Of a stretch of DNA of 64,000 nt, positions 8,621 to 17,284 are shown piece after piece. Within the stretch, counting starts at the first letter, position 1, and each line of letters starts with the position of its first letter. The notes beneath the pieces are model-generated. The model did no database searches and was not told where the DNA came from. It saw nothing but the letters and a program-made list of their open reading frames with translations. The stretch comes from Aureibaculum flavum. GTDB lineage: Bacteria > Bacteroidota > Bacteroidia > Flavobacteriales > Flavobacteriaceae. The stretch is taken from positions 1 to 64,000 of the forward strand of contig NZ_JAEHFJ010000009.1 of NCBI RefSeq assembly GCF_016406085.1, in the 5' to 3' direction. The position numbers and the translations under genes are program-made.

Positions 8621-10057
8621 GTGAAGATCTTAAATAGATACATACTTAAAAGTTTTTTAGTACCTTTTTTAGCAACCTTTTTTATCATACTGTTTGTACT
8701 TGTAATGCAAGTACTTTGGTTACAGTTCGACAAAATTGCTGGAAAAGGTATTGGCATTGGTCATATTATTCAGTTTTTGGGTTATATCGCTCAAATGCAA
8801 ATTCCATTGGCGTTACCCATTGCTATTTTGCTATCTTCAATTATGGCATTGGGATCATTGGCAGAAAATTATGAATTTGCGGCGGTAAAATCTGCTGGTA
8901 TTTCTCTACAACGCTTTATTAGACCGCTTGTAATCCTTATGGTTGTATTAAGTGGTTTAAATTTTTTATTTTTAAACTATGCCTTTCCTAGGGCTGCTTT
9001 TAAATTTAAAAACATGTTATCCGATTTGAAAAAAACGGAACCTGCACTGGCCTTAATACCAGGTACTTTTAATGATGAAATTCCGGGGTATAGTATAAAA
9101 TTTGATGAAAAGTATGGTGAAGATGATAACCTTCTTAAAAATGTTCTCATTTATACTGATTTGGATCAGAATCAACCCAATGTAAAAGTAATTACAGCAG
9201 AAACTGGAGAAATTACAACGGAGAAAGGAAGTAAGTATATGACGCTTATTTTAAAAAATGGACATCGTTACGAAGAGTTACCAGAAAAGAGACCAGATTA
9301 TAAAAATGGGGCAGCATTACCAGGTACCAAAACAACTTTTACAGAAGCTCTGATTAATATAGATATAGAGGATATGAGTAATGTAGACTCTAAAGATTAT
9401 AAACAAGATAGAGAAATGCTGAGTTTAAAGCAACTCAACTATTATTCTGACTCGTTGAAAGTACCCTATGATGATTATATAGCGTCTAAAGCAAAAGTTT
9501 TTATGGTTAGAGCGGGTATAAAAGATATGGCCAAGGATACCACTGATTTTTCTAAACTAAATAAAAATGTTTTAGAGAATTTTGACGATGAAGGTAAAGG
9601 ACAATTATTTAATAATGCTGTTGAGCTTTCTAAAAATACTATAGATGATATTGACGGGTTTAATAGTGTTTTAAAAAACAAACGTAAGTTTTTAAATGTT
9701 TATGATACGGAATACCACAGAAGATTGGCATTTTCTTTCGCTTGTTTAGTATTGTTTTTTATTGGAGCTCCTTTGGGTTCAATTATCCGTAAAGGAGGGT
9801 TTGGGTTTCCAATGATAATGGCAATTTTAATCTTTGTAATCTATTTCTTTATTTCTACATTAGGTAGAAATATGGCATGGGCAAGTACGGTAACGGCTCC
9901 ATTAGGAGGTTGGATGGCTACAATTATATTATTACCTTTTGGTATTTTCTTAATGGTAAGAGCTACCAAAGAAAAAGGTATTTTTAATTTAGATACATTT
10001 TTAAATCCAATTACCAATTTTTTTAAAAATCTCTTTAATAGTAAAGATAAAAAATAA
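8621..10057 (+). CDS. LptF/LptG-family lipopolysaccharide export permease
   Basis: 478 residues. The N-terminal ILNRYILKSFLVPFLATFF and the ALPIAILLSSIMALGSLAEN.E..A.KSAGIS segment are hallmarks of YjgP/YjgQ permeases. Three helices precede a long periplasmic beta-jellyroll region (about 125-360), with three more helices at 365-465. With LptB it drives LPS from inner membrane to the Lpt bridge. The start is GTG at 8621; an overlapping ATG at 8619 is followed immediately by TGA. ribB begins 8 bp after the stop, indicating an operon. F versus G subtype is not assigned. Confidence 0.93.
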   Translation: MKILNRYILKSFLVPFLATFFIILFVLVMQVLWLQFDKIAGKGIGIGHIIQFLGYIAQMQIPLALPIAILLSSIMALGSLAENYEFAAVKSAGISLQRFIRPLVILMVVLSGLNFLFLNYAFPRAAFKFKNMLSDLKKTEPALALIPGTFNDEIPGYSIKFDEKYGEDDNLLKNVLIYTDLDQNQPNVKVITAETGEITTEKGSKYMTLILKNGHRYEELPEKRPDYKNGAALPGTKTTFTEALINIDIEDMSNVDSKDYKQDREMLSLKQLNYYSDSLKVPYDDYIASKAKVFMVRAGIKDMAKDTTDFSKLNKNVLENFDDEGKGQLFNNAVELSKNTIDDIDGFNSVLKNKRKFLNVYDTEYHRRLAFSFACLVLFFIGAPLGSIIRKGGFGFPMIMAILIFVIYFFISTLGRNMAWASTVTAPLGGWMATIILLPFGIFLMVRATKEKGIFNLDTFLNPITNFFKNLFNSKDKK

Positions 10058-10064
10058 TTAAGTG

Positions 10065-11210
10065 ATGATTTCAACACAAGAAAATAAAGTGCAATTGAAT
10101 TCGATAAAAGAGGCAATTGCTGATATTAAAAAAGGAAAGGTAATTATCGTAGTTGATGATGAAGATCGTGAAAATGAAGGTGATTTTATTGCGGCTGCAG
10201 AAATGGTTACTCCTGAAATGATTAACTTTATGTCCGCTGAAGGAAGAGGGTTAATTTGTGCTCCAATTATTGGTAGTAGATGTGAGGAGTTAGGTTTAGA
10301 GATGATGGTTCAAGATAATACTGTTTTGCATCAAACGCCATTTACAGTTTCAGTTGACTTAATTGGAGACGGTTGTACCACAGGTATCTCTGTTCATGAT
10401 AGAGCGAAAACGATAAAAGCTTTAGTTAAGGATGATATAAAACCTCACGATTTGGGTAGACCAGGGCATATTTTCCCGTTAAGAGCTAAAAATGGAGGGG
10501 TTTTAAGAAGAACTGGACATACAGAAGCTGCTGTGGATTTGGCAAGGTTAGCAGGTTTAAAACCGGCTGGTATACTCGTTGAAATTTTAAATGAAGACGG
10601 GTCAATGGCAAGATTGCCTCAATTATTGAAAGTTGCTAAGAAATTTGATTTAAAAATTATTTCAATTGAAGATTTAGTTGCCTATCGAATGCTTCACGAT
10701 TCTTTAATTGAAAAAGTAGAAGATTTCCCTTTAAAAACACGTTTTGGTGAGTTCAGGCTTAGAGCTTATAAACAAACTACAAATAGTCAAGTACATTTGG
10801 CATTAACGAAAGGAAACTGGGATGAAAATGAGCCTGTATTGGTTCGCGTAAACTCAACATTAATTAATAATGATATTATTAGATTATTAACAAGTAAGCC
10901 AGATGATATGTTTAGCCGCATGTTTAAAATGATTAATGATGAAGGTAAAGGGGCAATTGTTTTTATAAACCAAGAAAATCAATCTTTTAACTTATTGAGT
11001 AGGTTAAACATGATTAAAGATGTACAAGAAGACAATACAACTAGAGTACCAAAAATTAAACCTGATACTAAAGATTTTGGTATTGGTGCACAAATTCTAC
11101 ATGATATAGGTATTTCTAAATTAAGAATAATATCTAATGATGATCAAATTAAAAAACGAGTAGGAATTATTGGTTATGGTTTAGAAATTGTTGAAAATGT
11201 AGGGTATTAA
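10065..11210 (+). CDS. ribB: 3,4-dihydroxy-2-butanone-4-phosphate synthase with degenerate GTP cyclohydrolase II domain
   Basis: 381 residues. Residues 1-205 are an intact RibB domain that makes the four-carbon riboflavin precursor from ribulose-5-phosphate: [12 protein letters not shown], the [12 protein letters not shown] loop and [20 protein letters not shown] are all present. Residues 210-381 align in outline with RibA (ending [15 protein letters not shown] ... GYGLEIVE). However, the zinc-binding cysteine cluster and the catalytic Q..GRGIGL segment are missing; the region instead reads [15 protein letters not shown]. The second domain is therefore unlikely to act as GTP cyclohydrolase II. 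An ATG at 10065 is preferred to the adjacent GTG at 10062. Confidence 0.93.
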   Translation: MISTQENKVQLNSIKEAIADIKKGKVIIVVDDEDRENEGDFIAAAEMVTPEMINFMSAEGRGLICAPIIGSRCEELGLEMMVQDNTVLHQTPFTVSVDLIGDGCTTGISVHDRAKTIKALVKDDIKPHDLGRPGHIFPLRAKNGGVLRRTGHTEAAVDLARLAGLKPAGILVEILNEDGSMARLPQLLKVAKKFDLKIISIEDLVAYRMLHDSLIEKVEDFPLKTRFGEFRLRAYKQTTNSQVHLALTKGNWDENEPVLVRVNSTLINNDIIRLLTSKPDDMFSRMFKMINDEGKGAIVFINQENQSFNLLSRLNMIKDVQEDNTTRVPKIKPDTKDFGIGAQILHDIGISKLRIISNDDQIKKRVGIIGYGLEIVENVGY

Positions 11211-11226
11211 TTATTACTTGTTAATT

Positions 11227-12270
11227 ATGAGTTTCTTGCGAAAATTATTATATCCTTTTTCTTTAGTATACGGGGAGATTACATCCGCAAGAAATATTTT
11301 TTATGATAAAGGAATTCTAAAATCAACACAGTTTGATATTCCAACAATTGTTGTTGGTAATTTAAGTGTAGGAGGTACTGGAAAAACACCGCAAGTGGAA
11401 TATTTAGTGCGACTATTACAAGATACATATAAGGTTGCAATATTAAGTAGAGGGTATAAAAGAAGTACTAAAGGATTTATTATTGCAAGTACAAAAAGTA
11501 CCGCATCTGAAATAGGGGACGAGCCACTACAGTATTATAAGAAATTCTCAAAGGTTATTGTTGCAGTAGATGCAAATAGAGTGCATGGCATTCAACAATT
11601 AACGCAATACGAAGATAAGCCCGATGTCATTTTATTAGACGACGCTTTTCAGCACAGAAAAGTAGAAGCAGGTCTAAATGTTTTACTAACTCCGTATAAC
11701 GATTTGTATGTTGATGATAAAATGTTACCCACAGGTAATCTAAGAGAAAAGGTGCGTGGGGCGGAACGTGCAAAATTGATTGTGGTTACCAAATGTCCCT
11801 CTGAATTAAATGAAACGGAACAATTCGAAATCACTAAAAAATTAAAAGCAAAGGTTCATCAAACGGTTTTTTTTTCTAGGATTAAATATAGCGAGACTAT
11901 CATTTCAAAAACGGCTACAATTACTTTAGATACTTTATCTTTGTACAAGGTGTTATTAGTTACGGGGATTGCGAAAACGGAACCGTTACTTGATTTTTTA
12001 AATTTGAAAAAGGTTAATGTTCAGCACTTAAAGTTTGCAGATCATTACAATTTTACAGAGAAGGATATTCAAAAAATAAGCACTACGTTTGAAGGTATTC
12101 AATCGGATAAGAAAATAATTTTAACTACTGAAAAAGATTATGTCAGGAGTTTTATAGATACCAAATTTGAGGTGTATTACTTACCCATTGAGACCAGTTT
12201 TATAGAGCATCAAGGAGATTTTAATAGGATTATTACAGATTATGTGGAACAAAGTACAAGAAACAGTTAG
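11227..12270 (+). CDS. lpxK: Tetraacyldisaccharide 4'-kinase (lipid A synthesis)
   Basis: 347 residues. The P-loop GNLSVGGTGKTP, the following LSRGYKR, GDEP and VVA..R......... patterns and the DDAFQHRK motif define LpxK, the inner-membrane kinase that adds the 4'-phosphate in lipid A. A hydrophobic N-terminal segment anchors it. ATG 11227 is chosen; the in-frame TTG nine bases earlier gives a longer, non-family N-terminus. The gene overlaps the start of the purine nucleoside phosphorylase gene by 29 bp, implying translational coupling. Confidence 0.95.
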   Translation: MSFLRKLLYPFSLVYGEITSARNIFYDKGILKSTQFDIPTIVVGNLSVGGTGKTPQVEYLVRLLQDTYKVAILSRGYKRSTKGFIIASTKSTASEIGDEPLQYYKKFSKVIVAVDANRVHGIQQLTQYEDKPDVILLDDAFQHRKVEAGLNVLLTPYNDLYVDDKMLPTGNLREKVRGAERAKLIVVTKCPSELNETEQFEITKKLKAKVHQTVFFSRIKYSETIISKTATITLDTLSLYKVLLVTGIAKTEPLLDFLNLKKVNVQHLKFADHYNFTEKDIQKISTTFEGIQSDKKIILTTEKDYVRSFIDTKFEVYYLPIETSFIEHQGDFNRIITDYVEQSTRNS

Positions 12271-13054
12271 CTTTTTAAAGGAAAAAGGATTTTTAAATGC
12301 AGATTTCGGAATTGTTTTAGGTTCGGGATTGGGAGGTTTGGTTGATAGTATATCAGTTGAACAAAAACTATCCTATTCAGAAATTCCTCATTTTTCTAGA
12401 TCTACAACACCTGGGCACTCTGGATTTTTAATATATGGAACCTTGGCAGGTAAAAAGGTAATTGCCATGCAAGGAAGATTTCATTATTATGAAGGTTGGT
12501 CTATGCAAGAGGTCGTTTTTCCAATTCGAGTATTGAAATATTTGGGTATTGAAAACTTAATACTTTCAAATGCCTCTGGAGGAGTGAACTCCAATTATAA
12601 AGTTGGTGATATTATGATTATCAAAGATCATATAAATATGATGCCAGAGCATCCTTTGCGTGGACAGAATGATGATCGTTTTGGTCAACGCTTTGTAGAT
12701 ATGCACGAGGCATATAGTTTAAAAATGATAGCGAAGCTTAAAGAGGTTGCTTTAAAAGAAGACATCACTTTGCAAGAAGGTGTTTATTTAGGTTTACAAG
12801 GTCCAACCTTCGAAACTCCAGCAGAATATAAAATGGTGAAATTAATGGGAGCAGATGCTGTTGGAATGAGCACCGTACCTGAAGTAATCGTAGCCAAACA
12901 TATGGGGATGCATTGCCTTGGCGTATCTATAGTTACAGATTTAGGGGTAGAAGGTCAGGTAGTTGCCGTTTCGCATGAAGAAGTTCAAGATGTGGCAAAG
13001 AAAGCGGGAAAAACTTTGAGCTTATTGGTAGAGAAATTTGTAGAGTTGCAATAG
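12242..13054 (+). CDS. punA: Purine nucleoside phosphorylase (trimeric class)
   Basis: 270 residues. It cleaves purine nucleosides with phosphate in the salvage pathway. Diagnostic segments are GIVLGSGLGGL (phosphate loop), TTPGHSG, QGRFHYYEG, LQGPTFETPAEYKM (purine/ribose site) and GADAVGMSTVPEVIVA. These match the trimeric PNP-I/PunA family rather than hexameric DeoD. The start lies 29 bp inside lpxK. It ends 10 bp before the convergent DUF4240-like gene, and no obvious terminator was seen in that gap. Confidence 0.95.
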   Translation: MWNKVQETVSFLKEKGFLNADFGIVLGSGLGGLVDSISVEQKLSYSEIPHFSRSTTPGHSGFLIYGTLAGKKVIAMQGRFHYYEGWSMQEVVFPIRVLKYLGIENLILSNASGGVNSNYKVGDIMIIKDHINMMPEHPLRGQNDDRFGQRFVDMHEAYSLKMIAKLKEVALKEDITLQEGVYLGLQGPTFETPAEYKMVKLMGADAVGMSTVPEVIVAKHMGMHCLGVSIVTDLGVEGQVVAVSHEEVQDVAKKAGKTLSLLVEKFVELQ

Positions 13055-13064
13055 ACAGAAGCTT

Positions 13065-14021
13065 TTACTCCCAACCTTTAATGTTAGAGAATGTTTCGTA
13101 ATCACAGCCTGTTTCGTAATTTAATTCTTTGTTCATTTTTTGCTCATAGGCTTCTTGTGCTAGGTACAATAAAGCTTCGAAATCCAAGTTTTTAGGCATT
13201 TCTACCGGATTGTTAAGAGCATCTTCATAATAGGTTTTGCCGTTTGCTACAACACAGCAGCGGACATATAAAAAATAATCCACTGAAAAAAAAGAATCTT
13301 TATCTACATAAGATTCTTCTCCTATGTTTTTCGCATGTTCTTTCGTATCTAATAAATAAAGTTTAAAGCTAAAGTTTTCCTGAAATTGTTTTATTTCTGA
13401 GACTTTTCTTTTAGCTAAGAAATCGATAGCAGGATGCATTCTTTCTTCGTCACCTTCTTTTGTCCAATCTATTTTACTTATAATTTCCCAAAATAGGATA
13501 TCATCAATCATTTTTTTAGGTTTCATCTTTCTTTTACGATATGCCTCTTGTGCTATTCTTGAAGCTTCTTTACGCTCTTTAAATTCTTTTTCGTAGGCTT
13601 CTCGTTCGTTTCTCCATCTCCATTCTAAAAATGCTTGATTTGGGTAATTTGAATGCATAGAGCCAGCTAATCCTATATGATATTCGCTTTTGTCACCTAG
13701 TTTAAATGGGATACTTTTCTCAAAATCATTGATAGGTAAATTTCCTAAATATTCATATTTATCGAGTTCATTATATTTAGAATCAGAAGATAAGAATTTT
13801 ACATTCCAATAATTTTGTGAGAACTTTTCTTGGTATAGTAGTGTACAATCTTTTAATTCAGGTAATTGGGGCTTGTTTTTTGAAACAAAATCTAAAACAC
13901 CAACTAGTAACTTATCATCTTCTCCAAAGTTTTTAAGTTTATTTATTTGAAGTATTTTAAATGCTCCAAAAAAATCTCGTTCTAGTTTTGCTATAAATAT
14001 ATCTCCTTCTTTTACTTTCAT
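13065..14021 (-). CDS. DUF4240-domain protein, possibly with an Imm26-like N-terminal part
   Basis: 318-residue cytosolic protein, no signal peptide. Residues 1-150 start VKEGDIFIAKLERDFFGAFK, an arrangement like the Imm26 immunity-protein fold. Residues 175-290 (ILFWEIISKIDW ... FKLYLLDT ... DYFLYVRCCVVANGKTYYEDAL, then NNPVEMPK) fit DUF4240, a domain often found with toxin/immunity genes. A charged helical linker (140-175) joins the two. No toxin gene is adjacent. It is the only apparently cytosolic product in the - strand run of exported hydrolases and is placed last. Assignments are by pattern only. Confidence 0.6.
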   Translation of the reverse strand: MKVKEGDIFIAKLERDFFGAFKILQINKLKNFGEDDKLLVGVLDFVSKNKPQLPELKDCTLLYQEKFSQNYWNVKFLSSDSKYNELDKYEYLGNLPINDFEKSIPFKLGDKSEYHIGLAGSMHSNYPNQAFLEWRWRNEREAYEKEFKERKEASRIAQEAYRKRKMKPKKMIDDILFWEIISKIDWTKEGDEERMHPAIDFLAKRKVSEIKQFQENFSFKLYLLDTKEHAKNIGEESYVDKDSFFSVDYFLYVRCCVVANGKTYYEDALNNPVEMPKNLDFEALLYLAQEAYEQKMNKELNYETGCDYETFSNIKGWE

Positions 14022-14044
14022 TTTTTATAATTAGAATTGTTTTT

Positions 14045-14911
14045 TTAATATTTACTAAAAAAATCCCATATTAATTCATTACTAGCAAGGCCAGAATTAT
14101 CTAATGTGGGCAAGTCGTGGCCGAAATTATTTAATTTATAGTACCAAACCTCGTTTCCGTGTATGCCATTTTTATAATGGTATGCGTTTATAACTTTTGA
14201 TATAAAGAGGGTATCAGTTTCCTTACATTGATTAAATCTGCTCCAATAATTCATTATGCTATCCATATGTGGAGCTCCTCCCCATCCATATTCTATTGAC
14301 ATACTACCATCAATAGGTACAACATCATCCTTCATTCCAGATATTTGTAGTATCGGTATTGGCAATTTTATTGCGTTTCTGTTTTTCCATAAGTGACCAG
14401 TCATAGTACCTGTAACAGAAGCCATCGCTTTAAAAACGTCTGGAGATTCACAGGCCAATGCATAGCTCATAAAACCACCATTAGAAATACCGCAAACAAA
14501 AGTTCTATTTGAATCTAGATTATATTTAGTCTGTAGATACTTCGCTAGCTCCGTTAAGTAGCCAACATCATCAATTGAACTATTTGACAAACCACCTGTC
14601 CAATACGGTTTTCCGGTATTTACATCTAGCGTTCCTTGTGGATAACAAACTACAAATTTGTTAGTCTCTGCCAGACTATTTAATTGTAAGCTTTGCATAT
14701 GTTCATTCGCATATCGACCGTAACTATGGAGTACAAAAACTAACGGTGCGTTTTCTGGTACGTTTATCGGTTTATAGAGCACATATGTTCTTTCTAAATT
14801 GTCATGATAAAAAGTTGAATCCTTAACGGTATTTGTACATGAAGACATTAATAGAGAAACCATTATGATAATACTAAGTAAGTTAGGTTTCAAATTTCTC
14901 ATTTTCATCAA
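14045..14911 (-). CDS. PHB-depolymerase/feruloyl-esterase-like lipoprotein (alpha/beta hydrolase)
   Basis: 288 residues. A signal sequence with lipobox LMSSC places it in the envelope. The hydrolase core has VFVLHSYGRYANEHMQ (oxyanion region), YPQGTLD and the nucleophile elbow CGISNGGFMSY, with catalytic Ser in GISNGG. It also has SGMKDDVVPIDG (acid), and a C-terminal FGHDLP supplies the histidine. This is the LpqC/poly(3-hydroxybutyrate)-depolymerase-like esterase family. Substrate is unknown; a polyester, acetyl or feruloyl ester are all possible. It follows the amidohydrolase gene by 50 bp in the hydrolase chain. Confidence 0.85.
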   Translation of the reverse strand: MMKMRNLKPNLLSIIIMVSLLMSSCTNTVKDSTFYHDNLERTYVLYKPINVPENAPLVFVLHSYGRYANEHMQSLQLNSLAETNKFVVCYPQGTLDVNTGKPYWTGGLSNSSIDDVGYLTELAKYLQTKYNLDSNRTFVCGISNGGFMSYALACESPDVFKAMASVTGTMTGHLWKNRNAIKLPIPILQISGMKDDVVPIDGSMSIEYGWGGAPHMDSIMNYWSRFNQCKETDTLFISKVINAYHYKNGIHGNEVWYYKLNNFGHDLPTLDNSGLASNELIWDFFSKY

Positions 14912-14961
14912 TGATTTAAATCAATGGTAAAATACAAACAAATATACTGAATTTAAGGAAG

Positions 14962-16545
14962 TTACTCAGGAAACAAGACCTCACCACTTAACTCACTCAT
15001 TAATTTCTCATTATTTCTTACCAATTTTCCGTTAACCAATACTTTTTCAAATCCTTTTGCTAATTGATGTGGATTCACATAATCCGCTTGGGCTTTTATG
15101 TTTTTTGAATCAAAAATAAGAATGTCTGCTTTGTTACCGATAGCTAGCGTACCACGTTTTTCTAGTTGTAAAATTTCAGCGGCATACGAAGTCATTTTAC
15201 GTACTGCTTCTTCTAGGCTTAAAATACTGTCTTTTACCACATAGGTTTCAATTGTTTTAGCAAAAGTACCATGCCCACGCGGGTGATGTCCTGTTTTACT
15301 ACCATCTGAACAAATACCAATAATCGGGTCTTTTAAAAAGGCTTCTTGTAATTCTTTATTCATTACAAAATAAGCCCCAGAGGAACCTTGTGGACCTAAA
15401 TCATCAATTAAAAACTGTTCAAAAGGTTTGTTTTTTGAAGCAGCTGCCTCTGCTAATGTTTTTCCCGTATAAGGAGCAGAGCCTAACAACGTTGCTTCTG
15501 GTCCATTTCGTAAATTCACTTTGTTTCTAATAAATTCTTCCAGCTCTTTTCTTCTCGTTTTTTTAGCGATTTCAAATTGTTGAGGTGTTTTAGACCAATC
15601 AGGAAAAACAATTGCAATGCCTGTATAACTTGCCATATACGGATACATATCGGCAGTTAATTGAATTCCTGATTTTCTAATTTTTTTAATGGTATCTAAA
15701 ATTTCATTGGCTCGTGCTGTACCTTTACCATACACTGATTTTAAATGTGAAATATGTACACGTGCATTTGATCCTTGTCTGCTTAACTCTTTAATAGATT
15801 CTATTACGGCATCATCATCTTCATTACGCATATGGCTCATAATCATCTTGTTTTCATTGCCCACTATTTCAGCTAAGGCAATTAATTCACTTTCTTCGGC
15901 ATATAAACCAGGTGCATATTCTAATCCAGAAGAAAGTCCAAATGTATATTGTAACTGCTCTTTCAGTATTTCCTTTAATTTTTCTAATTCCGCCTCTGTA
16001 ATTTTTGACTTTACGCCAATACCCGCTAAATTCCGCAACGTTCCATGACCGACAAATTCAACAATATTAACGCCTAAATTTTGTTGATTAACCTTATCTA
16101 AATACGGTTTTAAATCTCTAACATTGGCACTTGAACCATCTTGACCTAAGGTTATAGTAGTAACGCCCATGGCTAAAAAGTTCTCAAAATCAGGTGTGCT
16201 TAACGGGTTGCCATGAGCATGTAGATCTATAAAACCAGGACTCACATTTTTTCCTTTAGCATCAATAGTTTGTCCAATTTTTAATTCAGAATTCGTAAGA
16301 TTTCCTATATAAACAATACTATCTGCATTTATGTAAATGTTAGCATTATATGCTTGTTTTCCGGTTCCATCTATAATTTTTCCGTTGATTATGGCGATAG
16401 CTACAGAATCAATATTTGGTTGAACGATAGTTGGTTTTATTTCGGTTTGCGATGTCGTTTTGGATTGCCTGTTATTACATGCTGTCAATAGAATTAATCC
16501 AATGCCTATAACTAATTGCGTTGTTTTTTTGTTGAAACGTTGCAT
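14962..16545 (-). CDS. D-aminoacylase-type amidohydrolase, lipoprotein (N-acyl-D-amino-acid deacylase family)
   Basis: 527 residues from ATG 16545, with a lipobox LLTAC (Cys23). Metal-binding features are all present: HAH at 109-111 in PGFIDLHAHGN, SHMRNE, ISHLK and the late GICSDGSKTGHHPRGHGTF. The family removes acyl groups from N-acyl-D-amino acids or acts on related peptides. The reading frame stays open upstream to 16656, but those 37 codons are RAYT/REP sequence, so MQRFNKKTTQLVI with its signal peptide is taken as the start. The start codon sits inside a 19-bp palindrome, so the native 5' leader was probably replaced by the insertion. Confidence 0.88.
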   Translation of the reverse strand: MQRFNKKTTQLVIGIGLILLTACNNRQSKTTSQTEIKPTIVQPNIDSVAIAIINGKIIDGTGKQAYNANIYINADSIVYIGNLTNSELKIGQTIDAKGKNVSPGFIDLHAHGNPLSTPDFENFLAMGVTTITLGQDGSSANVRDLKPYLDKVNQQNLGVNIVEFVGHGTLRNLAGIGVKSKITEAELEKLKEILKEQLQYTFGLSSGLEYAPGLYAEESELIALAEIVGNENKMIMSHMRNEDDDAVIESIKELSRQGSNARVHISHLKSVYGKGTARANEILDTIKKIRKSGIQLTADMYPYMASYTGIAIVFPDWSKTPQQFEIAKKTRRKELEEFIRNKVNLRNGPEATLLGSAPYTGKTLAEAAASKNKPFEQFLIDDLGPQGSSGAYFVMNKELQEAFLKDPIIGICSDGSKTGHHPRGHGTFAKTIETYVVKDSILSLEEAVRKMTSYAAEILQLEKRGTLAIGNKADILIFDSKNIKAQADYVNPHQLAKGFEKVLVNGKLVRNNEKLMSELSGEVLFPE

Positions 16546-16554
16546 TGCAACGTT
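16536..16554. repeat. REP-like palindrome over the amidohydrolase start codon
   Basis: AACGTTGCA-T-TGCAACGTT is a perfect palindrome with 9-bp arms. The start codon of the amidohydrolase (CAT at 16543-16545 on +) lies in its centre. Partial copies occur on the other side of the RAYT gene (GCGTTGCATTGC at 17266-17277) and inside it near 16924. This pattern is expected of a REP element mobilised by the neighbouring RAYT. Confidence 0.65.
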
Positions 16555-16597
16555 TTTGCCGATGTTATGGCGGATTTGGTTTGTAGTAACGTTTTTT

Positions 16598-17212
16598 TTA
16601 TCCATTAAATTTGTCATTATTCCATTTTTTTGGATTATTGATAATGTAGTTTTCAATTTTATAATATGCTTTTTTATTTCTTATAATATTGTCATGAAAT
16701 CGTGCCTGCCAACCAAAACTTGAATTTATCTTTCTTGCACTTTTTGTAACAATGGATTTGTAAGAACGAATAATTGTTGAAATTGACCCTTGCTTTGGCG
16801 AAATATTTGACATTTTTGAACTTTTATCAATGCCTTCAATTTCTGGGTTATTTGAGATTGAAGCTTTGCCTTGTTTTAAAAAATCTATAACATTTGGTTG
16901 TATGGTTGTTATTGGCTTTTGGGAATGCAACGTATCCATGTTATTAATTGTTATAATTCCGTGCATATGATTTGGCATAATAACATAAGCCCCTAATTCG
17001 ATAAATGGAAAATGTTTGGGTATTTCAATCCAATAATCATTTGCTAATTTTCCTATTTCTGATAGATTCATTTCGTCTTTTGGATTATTACCGAAAAAAT
17101 GACATCGCTTTTGAGTAATTATAGTTATAAAATATGATGAACTCCATCTGTAATCCCAATTTTGTAGCCTTATGGATTTTGTTCTATATTTATTTTTGAA
17201 TTTGTCTGTCAA
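16598..17212 (-). CDS. REP-associated tyrosine transposase (RAYT, Y1/IS200-like)
   Basis: 204 residues. The HUH pair sits in YVIMPNHMHGIITI. The N-terminus IRLQNWDYRWSSSYFITIIT and the C-terminal FHDNIIRNKKAYYKIENYI, which carries the catalytic tyrosine, are typical of TnpA_REP proteins. They cut and rejoin single-stranded REP hairpins. The gene sits between the penicillin-acylase-like gene (ends 17285) and the amidohydrolase (starts 16545), on the same strand, flanked by GTTGCATTGC palindromes. It therefore looks inserted into a pre-existing operon. A Ser/Ile-rich spacer at residues 100-150 is variable in the family. Confidence 0.88.
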   Translation of the reverse strand: MTDKFKNKYRTKSIRLQNWDYRWSSSYFITIITQKRCHFFGNNPKDEMNLSEIGKLANDYWIEIPKHFPFIELGAYVIMPNHMHGIITINNMDTLHSQKPITTIQPNVIDFLKQGKASISNNPEIEGIDKSSKMSNISPKQGSISTIIRSYKSIVTKSARKINSSFGWQARFHDNIIRNKKAYYKIENYIINNPKKWNNDKFNG

Positions 17213-17284
17213 TTTCAGGTTCTTTAGTTATGTTGTAAACATTACGATGCATTGATAATATGTAAGCGTTGCATTGCCATGTAT

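Noticed and set aside
16546-16656. 37-codon N-terminal extension of the amidohydrolase
   Set aside because: It lies in RAYT/REP sequence and overlaps the RAYT stop; the lipoprotein signal starts cleanly at 16545.
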